DNA of 64,000 nt from Siphonodentalium dalli (lineage: Eukaryota; Mollusca; Scaphopoda; Gadilida; Siphonodentaliidae). This document shows positions 45,831 through 56,328 of this stretch, piece by piece. Location: NCBI GenBank assembly GCA_032622095.1, contig CP136069.1, forward strand, positions 186,919,122-186,983,121, in the 5' to 3' direction. Both the position numbers and the translations under genes were made by a program. Position 1 is the first letter of the stretch; the number at the start of each line of letters is the position of its first letter. The notes under the pieces are model-generated. The model was not told the DNA's origin and did no database searches. It was given only the letters and a program-made list of their open reading frames with translations.

Positions 45831-46931
45831 TCATATGCACAAACAAATATTAAAAATCAGTGGCCCACTAATTCGGTACCATGTTGGTGTTATTCTTTGT
45901 GATGAAATATGTTTCCATCTATTCCATTGATGGTCTTGATGACACTTGGTCGTTCAATCAATTAACATTCAATTGTTCTAAATATTGTAATGAAGGAGCG
46001 ATTGAGTCATATGTTAAAGCCATTTTGTGGCATTATTAAAGGAAATAATCTGGCGCTCTGGTGCAAAATGTTACACAACACATGTTATCTAGTGTAAACA
46101 ATATTTTATTTTCGAACACAACATTCAACACATACAAACAAATTGATATAATATTGCAACACATATGTTCCAAAACGGGGATAAGACAACAAACCTGAAA
46201 GGTTTTTATTATGTCATTTCCTCGGAATAAGAAGGTTACCCTTGGTATCAGAACTGATAACATATAGTGTAAATTTAGCAGACGGGGATAACATGTTATA
46301 GATCCGAAAAAAATATTGTTCTAGGAGGGGGTAGAGGGATAGCATGCAGGAAGGAAGAACGTTTGTCAAGTTAATTGGTATTGTATATTATACATTGGCC
46401 AAAATGAAAGAGGGGAGTGAAGAAAAGTACCGCATATATTTTTATTTACACAACTTTGGTATTAAAAACATACTATTTGTGAACCAAGCAAAATTCAAAA
46501 TCAAATCATAACGCATCGCGGCCCACTTGGAGGAAAGCGAAAAATCAGTCAACCTACATGTAATGTGGATTCAGTAATAAAATAATTGGTTAAAAGTGTA
46601 CTTTAGCATTTTATGATGAATTGTTTGCATGCAGAGTAGCCTAGAGACACGCAGAGTGATTTTTTATATGGCGACAGCTCAAATTTGCTGAGCACAGAGA
46701 TGATCGATGCCACAGTTTCCTGCAATTATAGGGAAAATGTGGATTTTGCACTGTCATCATCAACTATAATAGTTAAATACAGGATGAGCCTGAACTGTAA
46801 ATCATCATGTATGCATGGAGAATCCCATGTATAGCTATTATAGCTACATGAGCTATACTAGTTAAGCATTACTATTATGAATGGATATAACGGATTGAAG
46901 AGAAGTAACCTAATACACAATAACTTTAAAA

Positions 46932-47420
46932 GAGTAACAGTCTGGTGTGAGTACTCAATACTCGTATTGAGTGATTATGGTTTGTAATAGCCGGGTGTGA
47001 CTACTCTGTACTCGTATTGAGTGATTATGGTTTGTAATAGCCGGGTGTGACTACTCTGTACTCGTATTGAGTGATTATGGTTTGTAATAGCCGGGTGTGA
47101 CTACTCTGTACTCGTATTGAGTGATTATGGTTTGTAATAGCCGGGTGTGACTACTCTGTACTCGTATTGAGTGATTATGGTTTGTAATAGCCGGGTGTGA
47201 CTACTCTGTACTCGTATTGAGTGATTATGGTTTGTAATAGCCGGGTGTGACTACTCTGTACTCGTATTGAGTGATTATGGTTTGTAATAGTCGGGTGTGA
47301 CTACTCTGTACTCGTATTGAGTGATTATGGTTTGCAATAGCCTGGTTTGACTATTCTGTACTCTTATTGGGTGAGTGTAGTGTTCCTCGCTTGACTACAC
47401 TGTACTCATTTTGAGTGAGT
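46932..47420. repeat. minisatellite b, 50-bp units
   Basis: Eight 50-bp units (46981-47380), most of them identical: TTTGTAATAGCCGGGTGTGA + CTACTCTGTACTCGTATTGA + GTGATTATGG; diverged units flank them. Copy A has about 1.5 inverted units near 22930-23000. The near-identity points to recent expansion. Confidence 0.96.
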
Positions 47421-48349
47421 ATATTTTGCTTTTTATGTGAACACGTAACAACATATTACAATAATAACGCTTTAAAACAATTATACTTATATATATCAAG
47501 CTATAACCAGGATATATCGGAGTTAGATATCATATATCATAACATATTTCAACGAGGATTTGTCTGCTTTGATATTGTCGGATTTGTTTTCGAAATTGAT
47601 CATCTTATACCCATCCCTAGTTGAATGATACTGCAAATGTGCCATGGTGTTAGTGGGTCCTGCTGAATTGAAATGGTGCTGGTAGGACAAAGTGATGATT
47701 TGTGGCTTTATGGGTTAACAAATACAGGTTAGTGGGTTCCTGGTAAGGTAAGATATCTGCCCGGGTCAACGAAAATCACACCTAGCCCTCCGGAATGACA
47801 ATCACAAATCAGAATGGAGCACTGGCTGACGGATCTTACGGCCTTTTCGTTTGTCACCATAAGTATAGTGAAAGACATAATGGCTTACAACCTATCCGTA
47901 ATATAATTTCCCCACATAATGAAGGTGGTGCATAAATGTATGGATGTCAAAAGAAAGGGGAGGTTGTCTGCTAGGCATATTAAAGAAGATTCGAGGCTAA
48001 ATATGATGATGACCAAGGTCCCAATTTCTCCCAGACAAATTGCTCCTCGTTCTGATGACATGAATTTTGAGGTGGGAGCTGGACCCTGGAGCGGTTTATT
48101 GGAATTTTGAAAATAGTTTTAGAACGTACACCACAAAATCAAGATATCATTTTATGCCAAAAGTAAAATTTATACATTTTTTGAAATTACCCCAATGAGT
48201 TACAAAAATGCCAAAATGTTTTGATAAGATCATAATCATCATCATGCAGATTGCTGACTATATGTCATGCTAAGCACTGAACACTGGGATTTTCCACATC
48301 GCTCCGATTACTCAAATGTATACAACATACAAGTTTAGATCGAGTACTT

Positions 48350-48965
48350 CTAATGTCAATCGCATGACAGTGTTAGCTAGCTAGCTCTAGGATTGCCCTA
48401 CCCTTCTAACGCCAATCACCTGACAGTGTTAGCTAGCTAAATCTAGGATTGTCCCACCCTTATAATGTCAATCACCTGACAGTGTTAGCTAGCTACATCG
48501 AGGATTGTCCCACCCTTCTAATGTCAATCAACTGACAGTGTTAGCTAGCTAAATCTAGGATTGTCCCACTCTTCTAATGTCAATCGCCTGACAATGTTAG
48601 CTAGCTAAATCTAGGATTGTCCCACCCTTCTAATGTCAATCACCTGACAGTGTTAGCTAGCTAACACACTGTCAGCTAGCTAACACTAGGATGTCCCTAC
48701 CCTTCTAACGTCAATCACCCGACAGTGTTAGCTAGCTAACTCTAGGAGTTCCCTACCCTTCTAACGTCAATCACCTGACAGTGTTAGCTAGCTAACTCTA
48801 GGATTGTCCCACCCTTCTAACGTCAATCACCCGCCTGCCAGTGTTAGCTAGCTAACTCTAGGATTGCCATACCCTTCTAACGTCAATCACCTGACAGTGT
48901 TAGCTAGCTAACTCTAGGATTGTCCCACCCTTCTAACGTCAATCACCTGACAGTGTTAGCTACAT
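48350..48965. repeat. minisatellite a, 56-bp units, about 11
   Basis: Units GTTAGCTAGCTAACTCTAGG + ATTGTCCCACCCTTCTAACG + TCAATCACCTGACAGT. One unit junction (about 48645-48675) is inverted, making a palindrome around TAGCTAGCTA. Copy A has one unit at 21447-21505. Confidence 0.95.
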
Positions 48966-49384
48966 GTAATTCACTGGACTCGTTTTGAAAATTCCGCTTT
49001 TAACTGGGGACTCGTTGTAGATCCTCTATATACTAAATACTTATGGACGAGTAGTTCTCTTAGGAAATGTTTATATCATAAGTTCAATGTTTTAACAAAC
49101 GACCATTGTTACATGAACCTATTATCTGAACATTTCCAACCAAAGAATATAAATCCTTCTGCGTCCTGTATTACCTTTTGGGTCGTCTGTCGCCACCTTT
49201 TATTACCGGAACACCCCTCCAAATGAACAATATACCATTTCAAAGTATACTTTTGTAACTGGGTGGGAGAATCCATTTAGTCTAGAACATGTTAACACGC
49301 GGGATATGCCTCTTTTGAATCTCAAAATTCTGCATAATTCAGAAGGGTAAGATGAAATAAAAATGTCGAATAATACGCGATATT
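48966..49384. other. no gene seen
   Basis: No repeat or coding feature recognised. Confidence 0.5.
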
Positions 49385-49850
49385 ATGGTCTACATTACAG
49401 ACTTTAAAGGTATTCAATCCGATTCGATGGTCCCCATAACATCAGATTCCAACAAAAAAAATTAAATGCCGCTTCAGTGATCAGAATCGATTAATTGCTG
49501 AAAAATAATGCTAACCACAGTCAACTATAGTATAAAATTGCCCAAAACCTGTTATTTATCAACAGTTTGTTCAAATAAAGTTTGCCAGTTTGTCAAATAC
49601 CTGACACAAAAATCCACCTGATTTTAGAGTTATCCATCTTCATCCGTAATTTGGTCCGATACCGTCTTCTTGTCGACTCTTTACAGGGCCTCTTAAATTA
49701 TCGGTGGTGAAAAATAAAAGATTTCAAAAATCGATATATGATCACTCTGAGCTTTGATGGGTGGATCCCTCGACTCGAATCAAATTTTGTTTAGCCCCGA
49801 TGCCAAGGAAATAGTAATTTGCGAGCGTTAATACGGATTATGCATCTTTA
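49385..49850 (+). repeat. dispersed repeat, copy 1 of 2
   Basis: Direct match to 51540-51965: CCGATTCGAT, ATCAGATTCCAAC, CAGAATCGATTAATT, GTCAACTATAGTAT, CTCTGAGCTTTGATGG and CCTCGACTCGAATCAAAT appear in the same order. Non-coding. Confidence 0.85.
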
Positions 49851-50925
49851 ATGATTAAGCCCGTGAGAACGCGGTGGTTTTGATGGCACTGATTGAGCTC
49901 AATCTGAACAGTATTAGTCGTGATGGTTCAAGTGAATTGCGTCCGGTAAACAACATGTAGTCCATATTGGCAATTCATAACATTATGACATTTACAACTG
50001 TTGACATGTATTACCGTAGAGTAATGAGAAAGTGTTCACCAGTTGGAAATTTCATATCTGACACAATATTACACCAACAATGGGTTGAAATTGTTCTGGT
50101 AGTCTGAATTTCCAACCAGTAATGTATGTGGAATTTGATGTTTTAGACCAATTGGTTTGGAATTTCCTCTAGGTCCCTCCCTCCCTCCCCGGTGTCCAGT
50201 CAAAATTCAAGTTAAAAAAACAAGGCATGTGAGGTACCAGGTGGGGAATTCACAGGCGAGGGGAGGGGTGCAAATTGAATTATGTTATCTTGGGAATTTG
50301 GCCTGGTTCAAGGGAGGGGGTGCAGTTGGAAATCCTACATGGACATCCTCCGTCAACGGAAACGATCTATAGATATACGCCCCTACACACATATTCATAT
50401 AATACTTCAGCGATTCTTTCAACCCATCTCAAATTGAATTATAAAGTCATTTTTGAAACAGGCGATAATATTGCTATGCTGGATCATAACTCGAGTGTGT
50501 GAACGGTTACCAGCGTATCCATTAGATATTTTAACGGATACCGATGACTTCCAATCAAGGTGAACACATATCACCAACATTCGATCACATACAGTTCACT
50601 GCCTCCATCGGATATTTTCCTGTATTATTTTGTTCATTGCTCAAAGTAAGTCACATGGGGCATACTTGATATTTTCTTGCCCGTCATGTGGACGCGCCAT
50701 AAATATGGATATTTGTCGACGCCAAGCAATTTTCCAGCTGTTTTTAATTTTTCACATATAAGTGAGTTAAAAGCTCTTTTTTATGTATTCCATATCAGGA
50801 ACATACGAAGCAGTAACGCTCTTTGTTTTTCCCTGCTGAAGAAAATGTGGGACCAGACTTTCCAAATCCTGTGACCTGAGTAAGTCTTCATGGTGACGTA
50901 TACAGTATGTAATATATTGAATTGT
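49851..50925. other. no gene; small dispersed repeat
   Basis: 50037-50124 shares CAGTTGGAAATTTCAT and GACACAATATTA with the duplicated unit near 27755 and 28880, and is itself palindromic (CCAGTTGGAAATTTCA... with an inverted end). The word near 50780-50825 (CCATATCAGGAA, AACGCTCTTTG) recalls 12287-12315. Short ORFs here are not supported. Confidence 0.5.
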
Positions 50926-50929
50926 TTAA

Positions 50930-51181
50930 CCCTTCTATGACTGGAGCTTCCTGATTTTTTTTTTGGAAAACCCTGTGCCAATGCATTCTCTTATATATGC
51001 AAGTCCTCCATAGGGAGTCTCGCATATATGAGAGAATACATTGGCCTAACAATAATTACATTGACCTTGTAAGCCAGCATTCTCTGTTTATATGTGAGGC
51101 TCGTTATGGGGGGCTCGCATATAAAAGAGAATGCACTGGCACATGGTCTTTAAAGCTGCACCAGCTCCCGTCATGAAAGTG
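50930..51181. mobile_element. TTAA-flanked MITE, family T, copy 1
   Basis: Flanked by TTAA at 50926-50929 and 51182-51185. Ends CCCTTCTATGACTGGAGCT and, inverted, CACTTTCATGACGGGAGCT. Inside is a palindromic block TGCCAATGCATTCTCTTATA / TATATGAGAGAATACATTGG and a second one ending TAAAAGAGAATGCACTGGCA. A TTAA duplication with CCC-type ends fits the piggyBac superfamily. Confidence 0.8.
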
Positions 51182-51185
51182 TTAA

Positions 51186-51539
51186 AGAAGTTCCGCGGTC
51201 CTATGTGGCATAATAACACTACCATTATAGTGTGGTTGTGTCCATTGATTTACGCAATGTTGCGAGCATTTAATGTGGCACAGAGGTGTCTTGTTTTAGC
51301 ATAGATCATGTCATGAATCGTTCTACTCAAGCTAAAAATAATGTAGGTAATTTATTTCTTAGTTAATACATGTTCCTTAAGAACGTATTTTACAGTAGTC
51401 AAAGATCCCAGCTCGCGATTACATGATTTAGGCATCTTGTGTGAGCCGATGTTTTGCACTTGTATTACCCGAGGAAATGTCTTGATTGTAAGCGACGCAG
51501 AATGCAATCGGTTAAGAAATTCGTGTAATCACATATACT
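51186..51539. other. no gene seen
   Basis: No feature recognised. Confidence 0.5.
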
Positions 51540-51965
51540 CTGGTACAAAATCCGATTCGATTGTCCTCGCATCATCAGATTCCAACAACAACAACAACAA
51601 AATTCTTCAAAAGAAGCTTGTTATCAGAATCGATTAATTACCAAAAATAATGCTATCCACTGTCAACTATAGTATATATTTCCCAAAAAGTGTTATATAT
51701 CATCATTTTGTTCAACGCACTTTGGTATATCTACAGTATGTTGGTCGGCTCGTCGAATATTTGCCAGACCGCCAAATATTCCAGGTGGTGAAAATAACAG
51801 ATTTCAAATATCGATATCTAATAACTCTGAGCTTTGATGGATGGATTCCTCGACTCGAATCAAATACCCCCCCCCCCTCCAAAGTCAAAGAAATTGTAAT
51901 TTCGGAGCGTTAATTCTAATTATGTAACTGTATGAAATCCGATTCGATGATCCCCATATCATCCA
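51540..51965 (+). repeat. dispersed repeat, copy 2 of 2
   Basis: Direct counterpart of 49385-49850, with an AAC microsatellite (about 51583-51600) and a C13 run near 51866-51878 as local differences. Confidence 0.85.
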
Positions 51966-52015
51966 GTTACAACAGCAAGGGAATTTCACCAAATAAATAC
52001 TCACAGCGATATTAA

Positions 52016-52407
52016 CCCTTTACCCAACAAAACGGCCAAAACCGGCCAAATAAAGCTTCAACAGCCTAAAATATCTTCGGTCTGTCTCAATAGAACCATA
52101 CAAATATGGATATCATTGGAACCGGCTCCTTGACCACATTGTGATAGTTACAGTTATGCCCTGTGTCAATGCATTCTCTTATATATGCGAGTCGACCATA
52201 GGTCGCCTCGCATATATAAGAGAATGCATTGGCCTAAAAAAAATCTTTTTTTAACACTTTTTACCATTTTTTCTTACATTCTTTAACAATTTTGTAATTT
52301 TTAATGTGTTAAGCCAATGCATTCTCTTATTTATGCGAGGCGACCTATGGTCGACTCGCATATATAAGAGAATGCATTGGCACAGGGCCCTTCTGTTGGG
52401 TAAAGGG
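52016..52407. mobile_element. TTAA-flanked MITE, family T, copy 2
   Basis: Flanked by TTAA at 52012-52015 and 52408-52411. The ends CCCTTTACCCAACA are inverted copies apart from a small indel. Two internal hairpins (about 52167-52233 and 52314-52380), each reading AATGCATTCTCTTATATATG and back, are also inverted relative to each other. The hairpin block is shared with copy 1, but the outer ends differ, so the two are related through the internal part. Confidence 0.85.
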
Positions 52408-52548
52408 TTAAACACGATATCATATTTGCCGAAAAAGTCCTGTAATAACGTGTTTTTCTTGACGGTTTGTACGACGAGCGAGTAATTTCCATATATGGTG
52501 GTGCCCATAGTTTTAGTGGAATTCCCCACAAATGTAAACAAACAACAT

Positions 52549-52764
52549 ATGTCCACGTGTAACCGCATGCTGTTATATAACATGTCCATTTGCATGACTA
52601 AAACATGCTTACCGATTCGTATGTCCACGTGTAACCGCATGCTGTTATATAACATGTCCATTTGCATGACTAAAACATGCTTACCGATTCGTATGTCCAC
52701 GTGTAACCGCATACTGTTATATAACATGTCCATTTGCATGACTAAAACATGCTTACCTATTCGT
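52549..52764. repeat. 72-bp minisatellite, three units
   Basis: ATGTCCACGTGTAACCGCAT at 52549, 52621 and 52693, nearly identical. The period is a multiple of three, so repeated-peptide frames appear on both strands (52495-52770 and 52802-52251); neither is supported as a gene. Confidence 0.95.
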
Positions 52765-53481
52765 AAATAAGTATATGAATATATCCATACGTCAACAATC
52801 ACAAGTTTTCTTATTTGTTGTTACTGACGTTACTTTTCGTCGTGTTATATTCCGAAGTTAATTTGCGATAGCATTGATCGCCATGTAAAGTCATAGCGAA
52901 CTGTGACATTGCGTGACTCACTACACCAAAGAAACACCGATTCGAAAATATCCGAATCAGCGGACCGATTCTGTGTCGATCTCGAATTGGGTGCCTGATA
53001 TCGATAGATATCGACACCGAATCGAATCTCGAATATTCGCAGATCCCTACACTTGAAGAGATACATGTTTGCATATCATACTCTAAAAATATGGAGAGAG
53101 TGAGGTAATTTAAGGGCGATATCATATGGGGCATTCTATAAGTCCACAAGAATGGTCCGCTGTAAGCGTTACCGCTTATATCTTTCAAACGGGTGTAGCC
53201 TGCATCTTCGAGCAAGATAAACGTTACCATCTCAACAACAAAAAATTCGACCATAACTTCAATAATGCTTCGATATAATAAAACAACAACACAATAACAG
53301 TATGGTGGTCTCCAATCCACGGTTATGTTGACATAATATTATTAGACGAATCGGTATAGCTAAACTTGCCATTAATGTGTAAAATATAGGCAAATGTTCA
53401 CTAAAACATTAATTTATAGAGTGGTTACTAAACGAATATCAATGGAAAAATATATGTCATGTATTAAACCTCCTGCTACAA
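52765..53481. other. no gene seen
   Basis: Contains CGAATCGAATCTCGAATATTCG-like words near 53018-53040 (split motif) and GTAGGGATCTGCG on the minus strand, perhaps a transposon end. Frames 53320-52811 and 53066-52845 show no domain. Confidence 0.45.
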
Positions 53482-53728
53482 CACTGAAAAAAAAAACTTA
53501 GTCATAGCCTTAGTCAACCCGTAACTTAGTTATTTTTTACTAACTTAGCCAAAAGTAACTAAGTTTGACCTTAGTCACATCTTACTAATTCTTAGTTACT
53601 TAGGTTAATATTTTCGTCAAAAAAATAACTTAGTCATAGCCTTAGTCAACCCGTAACTCAGTTATTTTTGACTAACTTAGCCAAAAGTAACATAATGACT
53701 AAGGCTATGACTAAGTTTTTTTTCAGTG
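53482..53728. mobile_element. CACTG-ended MITE, family K, copy 1 (247 bp)
   Basis: Begins CACTGAAAAAAA and AACTTAGTCATAGCCTTAGT; ends with the inverse, GACTAAGGCTATGACTAAG + TTTTTTTTCAGTG. Direct internal repetition of AACTTAGTCATAGCCTTAGT near 53628. No ORF. Confidence 0.85.
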
Positions 53729-53737
53729 AACATTTTA

Positions 53738-53840
53738 TATGCATGTACAACTACAAGAGAGGATATACGTGTACTAGTACTGCACTGTGCGCACCAGTGT
53801 AACTCACACGCTTCAATGTCAACAAATAGACAACAAACAA
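53738..53840 (+). repeat. ~103-bp direct repeat, copy 1
   Basis: ATGCATGTACAACTACAAGA through CAGTGTAACTCACACG and TTCAATGTCAACAAATAGAC; matches 54743-54848 closely. It starts 10 bp after the family K MITE. Confidence 0.85.
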
Positions 53841-54742
53841 TGTATATATTATATATAATATCGCATTCATTCTGTGTTAATCGGGTCGGTACGTATATGG
53901 CGAGTACGTAATTTTAACTCAAATTATTGTTTCTCCATTTTGTGGCCGACATTTTAATCACTAAAATCAGAGTGATTTAGACGTGATGTTGGCGTCGAAC
54001 GAACTAAAAGAGACGACATATTACATAAATAACAACCATGGCGTATTTAGAGAGCGGATAAAATCAGGATAAACGAGAAGTTATTAAAATAATCTGCGAA
54101 ACCGTTCATCGTGTATTGTTGAACTAATTATTCAGACTCAGAGTCAGAGCTCTGTTTTCATTCAACAAGTGGACAATTTGTCAATAATGGTTTGAATCTT
54201 TATTCTACATGTGAAAGAACGGCGCCTGAAATATTTGCTGCCAAAATTAGATGTGTGACTGATGACTCCTTCAAGGTTACATGTACACAGTACAGTACAT
54301 ACGGTGTGGTGAACGTTTTTCGCAGTGGCATTCAGTGTGGACGAGCACCCTAACTTGAACTTGATGTTCATTCCGGCTTGGTGATCGAGGCTGTTACCTG
54401 TTCGATTGCGGACAGTTGTTAAAGACGGTCTGATTTCGGTTCCTTTGATAACCGGACAAGTTTAAATTCTGCGAAAAAAAGGCTTATTAATCATTGACAA
54501 TTTCCACTAAATTCATCGAGAGCAGAGATGCATGCCAATTAATCGATGAATCATGATATGATCCATTCAATCGAATCAATGGTCTGACTTCATTCAGATG
54601 AACACAAGTTTCGATGTCAAGCAATAGTGACAATAATAACAACGACTCAACGAGCAGCTATTAATATTATAATGTTGAAAATGCAGTTCATGACAGTACT
54701 TGTTCAGAATCTAATTCTTTCAGAGCACATCAATATGATCGA
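53841..54742. other. no gene seen
   Basis: The minus-strand frame 54371-54162 has no recognised features. The stretch separates the two ~103-bp direct repeats. Confidence 0.5.
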
Positions 54743-54848
54743 CATGCATGTACAACTACAAGAGAGGACATACGTGTACTAGTACTGATATGTGCGCACC
54801 AGTGTAACTCACACGAGCTTCAATGTCAACAAATAGACAAACAACAAT
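54743..54848 (+). repeat. ~103-bp direct repeat, copy 2
   Basis: Counterpart of 53738-53840, about 1.0 kb downstream, with a few substitutions and a 2-base insertion. Confidence 0.85.
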
Positions 54849-55984
54849 GAAACCGATGCTGTGTCGTGATGGATGATCACATATCTACAATTCCAACTTT
54901 ACAATGACCCCGACCAATTCATCCTGTGTTCATCATCATTGTTCATTGAAACGTGTGGATATGAGACATTGTCATTGTTCGCCATGTTATCGTCAAGTTA
55001 CCGGTATCACGACAATTTACCAGGAGTACACTATTATTGGTTGGATGTTCTTATCAAACTACCTTCGGCTGATTCACTGATATTTCATGGAAAATGTGCG
55101 ACTACATGAGAACAATATTGTCGCCAAGTCATTGCGCACAGTTACACGTTTAAATATTGGATCTGCTGTTGTCTTGAAGGGACCAATCCCAAATAGTTGT
55201 TGTTGATGTATACAGTACCAGTCAAAAGAAGTGGTATATTAAGCATGCTATTTTCGCAAGTGGAAACGCTTATAAGCATGTCGCTTGTGATATTATTGCA
55301 ATATTTTGCGCCTTAATATGGTGACACTTTGCACTCAAAATTGTGACATTTAAATCAACTATTGCGAGGTTTGTTTTCGCGATTCACTCAAAATGTGACC
55401 GCAACAAAGCGTTCATAATTGCGTGCATTTCTGAAAACAAACATTCATTTGTTAAATAGAGGTTATGCTATGCGTGTATGGATATGCACGCTTGTATCAA
55501 GCTAAGGCGGTATTCCTGAAATTATTGTGACGAGCCTGAAGGCAAGTCACGATGTGTGTCGGAAACTCCACCGTGGCTTGATACAAGCGCTCAGTTCCAC
55601 ACATAGCGGTGAAGATATTTATCATATAATTTTTCTTCTAAAAAAAAAACTCTTCATCTCCTCCGATTTAATCTTCTATGTTGGTCGCTCGTTATCATTT
55701 TAATGTAAGCATAAATTTTTGTTTCAATTTGAAACAATTATCGACTGGTCAGATATTGAATGTATATTCAATGCATACTAGTATTTTGTGATGAATAATT
55801 TTCTTTCAAGATAAAACATTGTTTTAATAGTTAATAAAATTTATTTTGATACCTGTAAGTCATTATTTTCAGTTATTTTAATCTGCAGTTGCGATGTTCA
55901 GCTGAGGTTGCAGGGCTATGATACCCCCAATAATTAGGTCCAATTAAATGTACTAATGTATACAGTGATGACATAGTCAAGCCG
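54849..55984. other. no gene supported
   Basis: A 78-codon frame (54873-55109) has ordinary amino-acid composition but no domain or conserved context. The remainder is AT-rich. Confidence 0.5.
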
Positions 55985-56060
55985 TAGTTATTTCTGACTA
56001 AGGCCTTAGTTATTTCTGACTAAGGCCTTAGTCATTTCTGACTAAGGCCTTATATTATAT
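55985..56060. repeat. ~22-bp tandem repeat beside the family K MITE
   Basis: Three units of GTTATTTCTGACTAAGGCCT, made of the same CTGACTAAGG word found in the MITE that begins 11 bp later. Confidence 0.9.
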
Positions 56061-56070
56061 GTTATATCTA

Positions 56071-56328
56071 CACTGAGAAAAAAACTTAGTCAAAAGTAAC
56101 TAAGTTACCTTATATTAGTCGGAACCCCGTCTCAAAACTAACTAGCTTAGCTTAGTCAGAAATGACTAAGGTTGCCCTTAGTCATTTCTGACTAAGGTCT
56201 AGGGCCTTAGTCAGAAATGACTAAGGGCAACCTTAGTCATTTCTGACTAAGCTAAGCTAGTTAGTTTTGAGACGGGGGTTCTGACTAAGGTAACTTAGTT
56301 ACTTTTAACTAAGTTTTTTTTTTCAGTG
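56071..56328. mobile_element. CACTG-ended MITE, family K, copy 2 (258 bp)
   Basis: A nearly complete palindrome. CACTGAGAAAAAAACTTAGT at the left and its inverse at the right (ACTAAG...TTTTTTCAGTG); arms of about 115 bp stay complementary through AAACTAACTAGCTTAGCTTA and TTAGTCATTTCTGACTAAGG. Would fold into one long hairpin. Confidence 0.92.

Larger units (their letters stand above)
45831..48965 (+). mobile_element. family S copy B, right part
   Basis: Continues from TCATATGCACAAACAAAT (match to inverted 23483-23500). It passes 45915-46080 (matching 23330-23470), about 600 bp present only in B (46080-46690), array b, one unit of c, the block at 47760-48250 (matching 22120-22430 and copy C), and array a. 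No coding sequence is recognised. Confidence 0.88.

Noticed and set aside
46932-47420. possible CRISPR-like array (regular 50-bp spacing)
   Set aside because: Whole 50-bp units repeat without unique spacers and the context is eukaryotic; it is a minisatellite.
52251-52802. 183-codon minus-strand ORF with 24-residue repeats, and its plus-strand partner
   Set aside because: Both come from the 72-bp minisatellite; the remainder lies in a MITE and has no domain.
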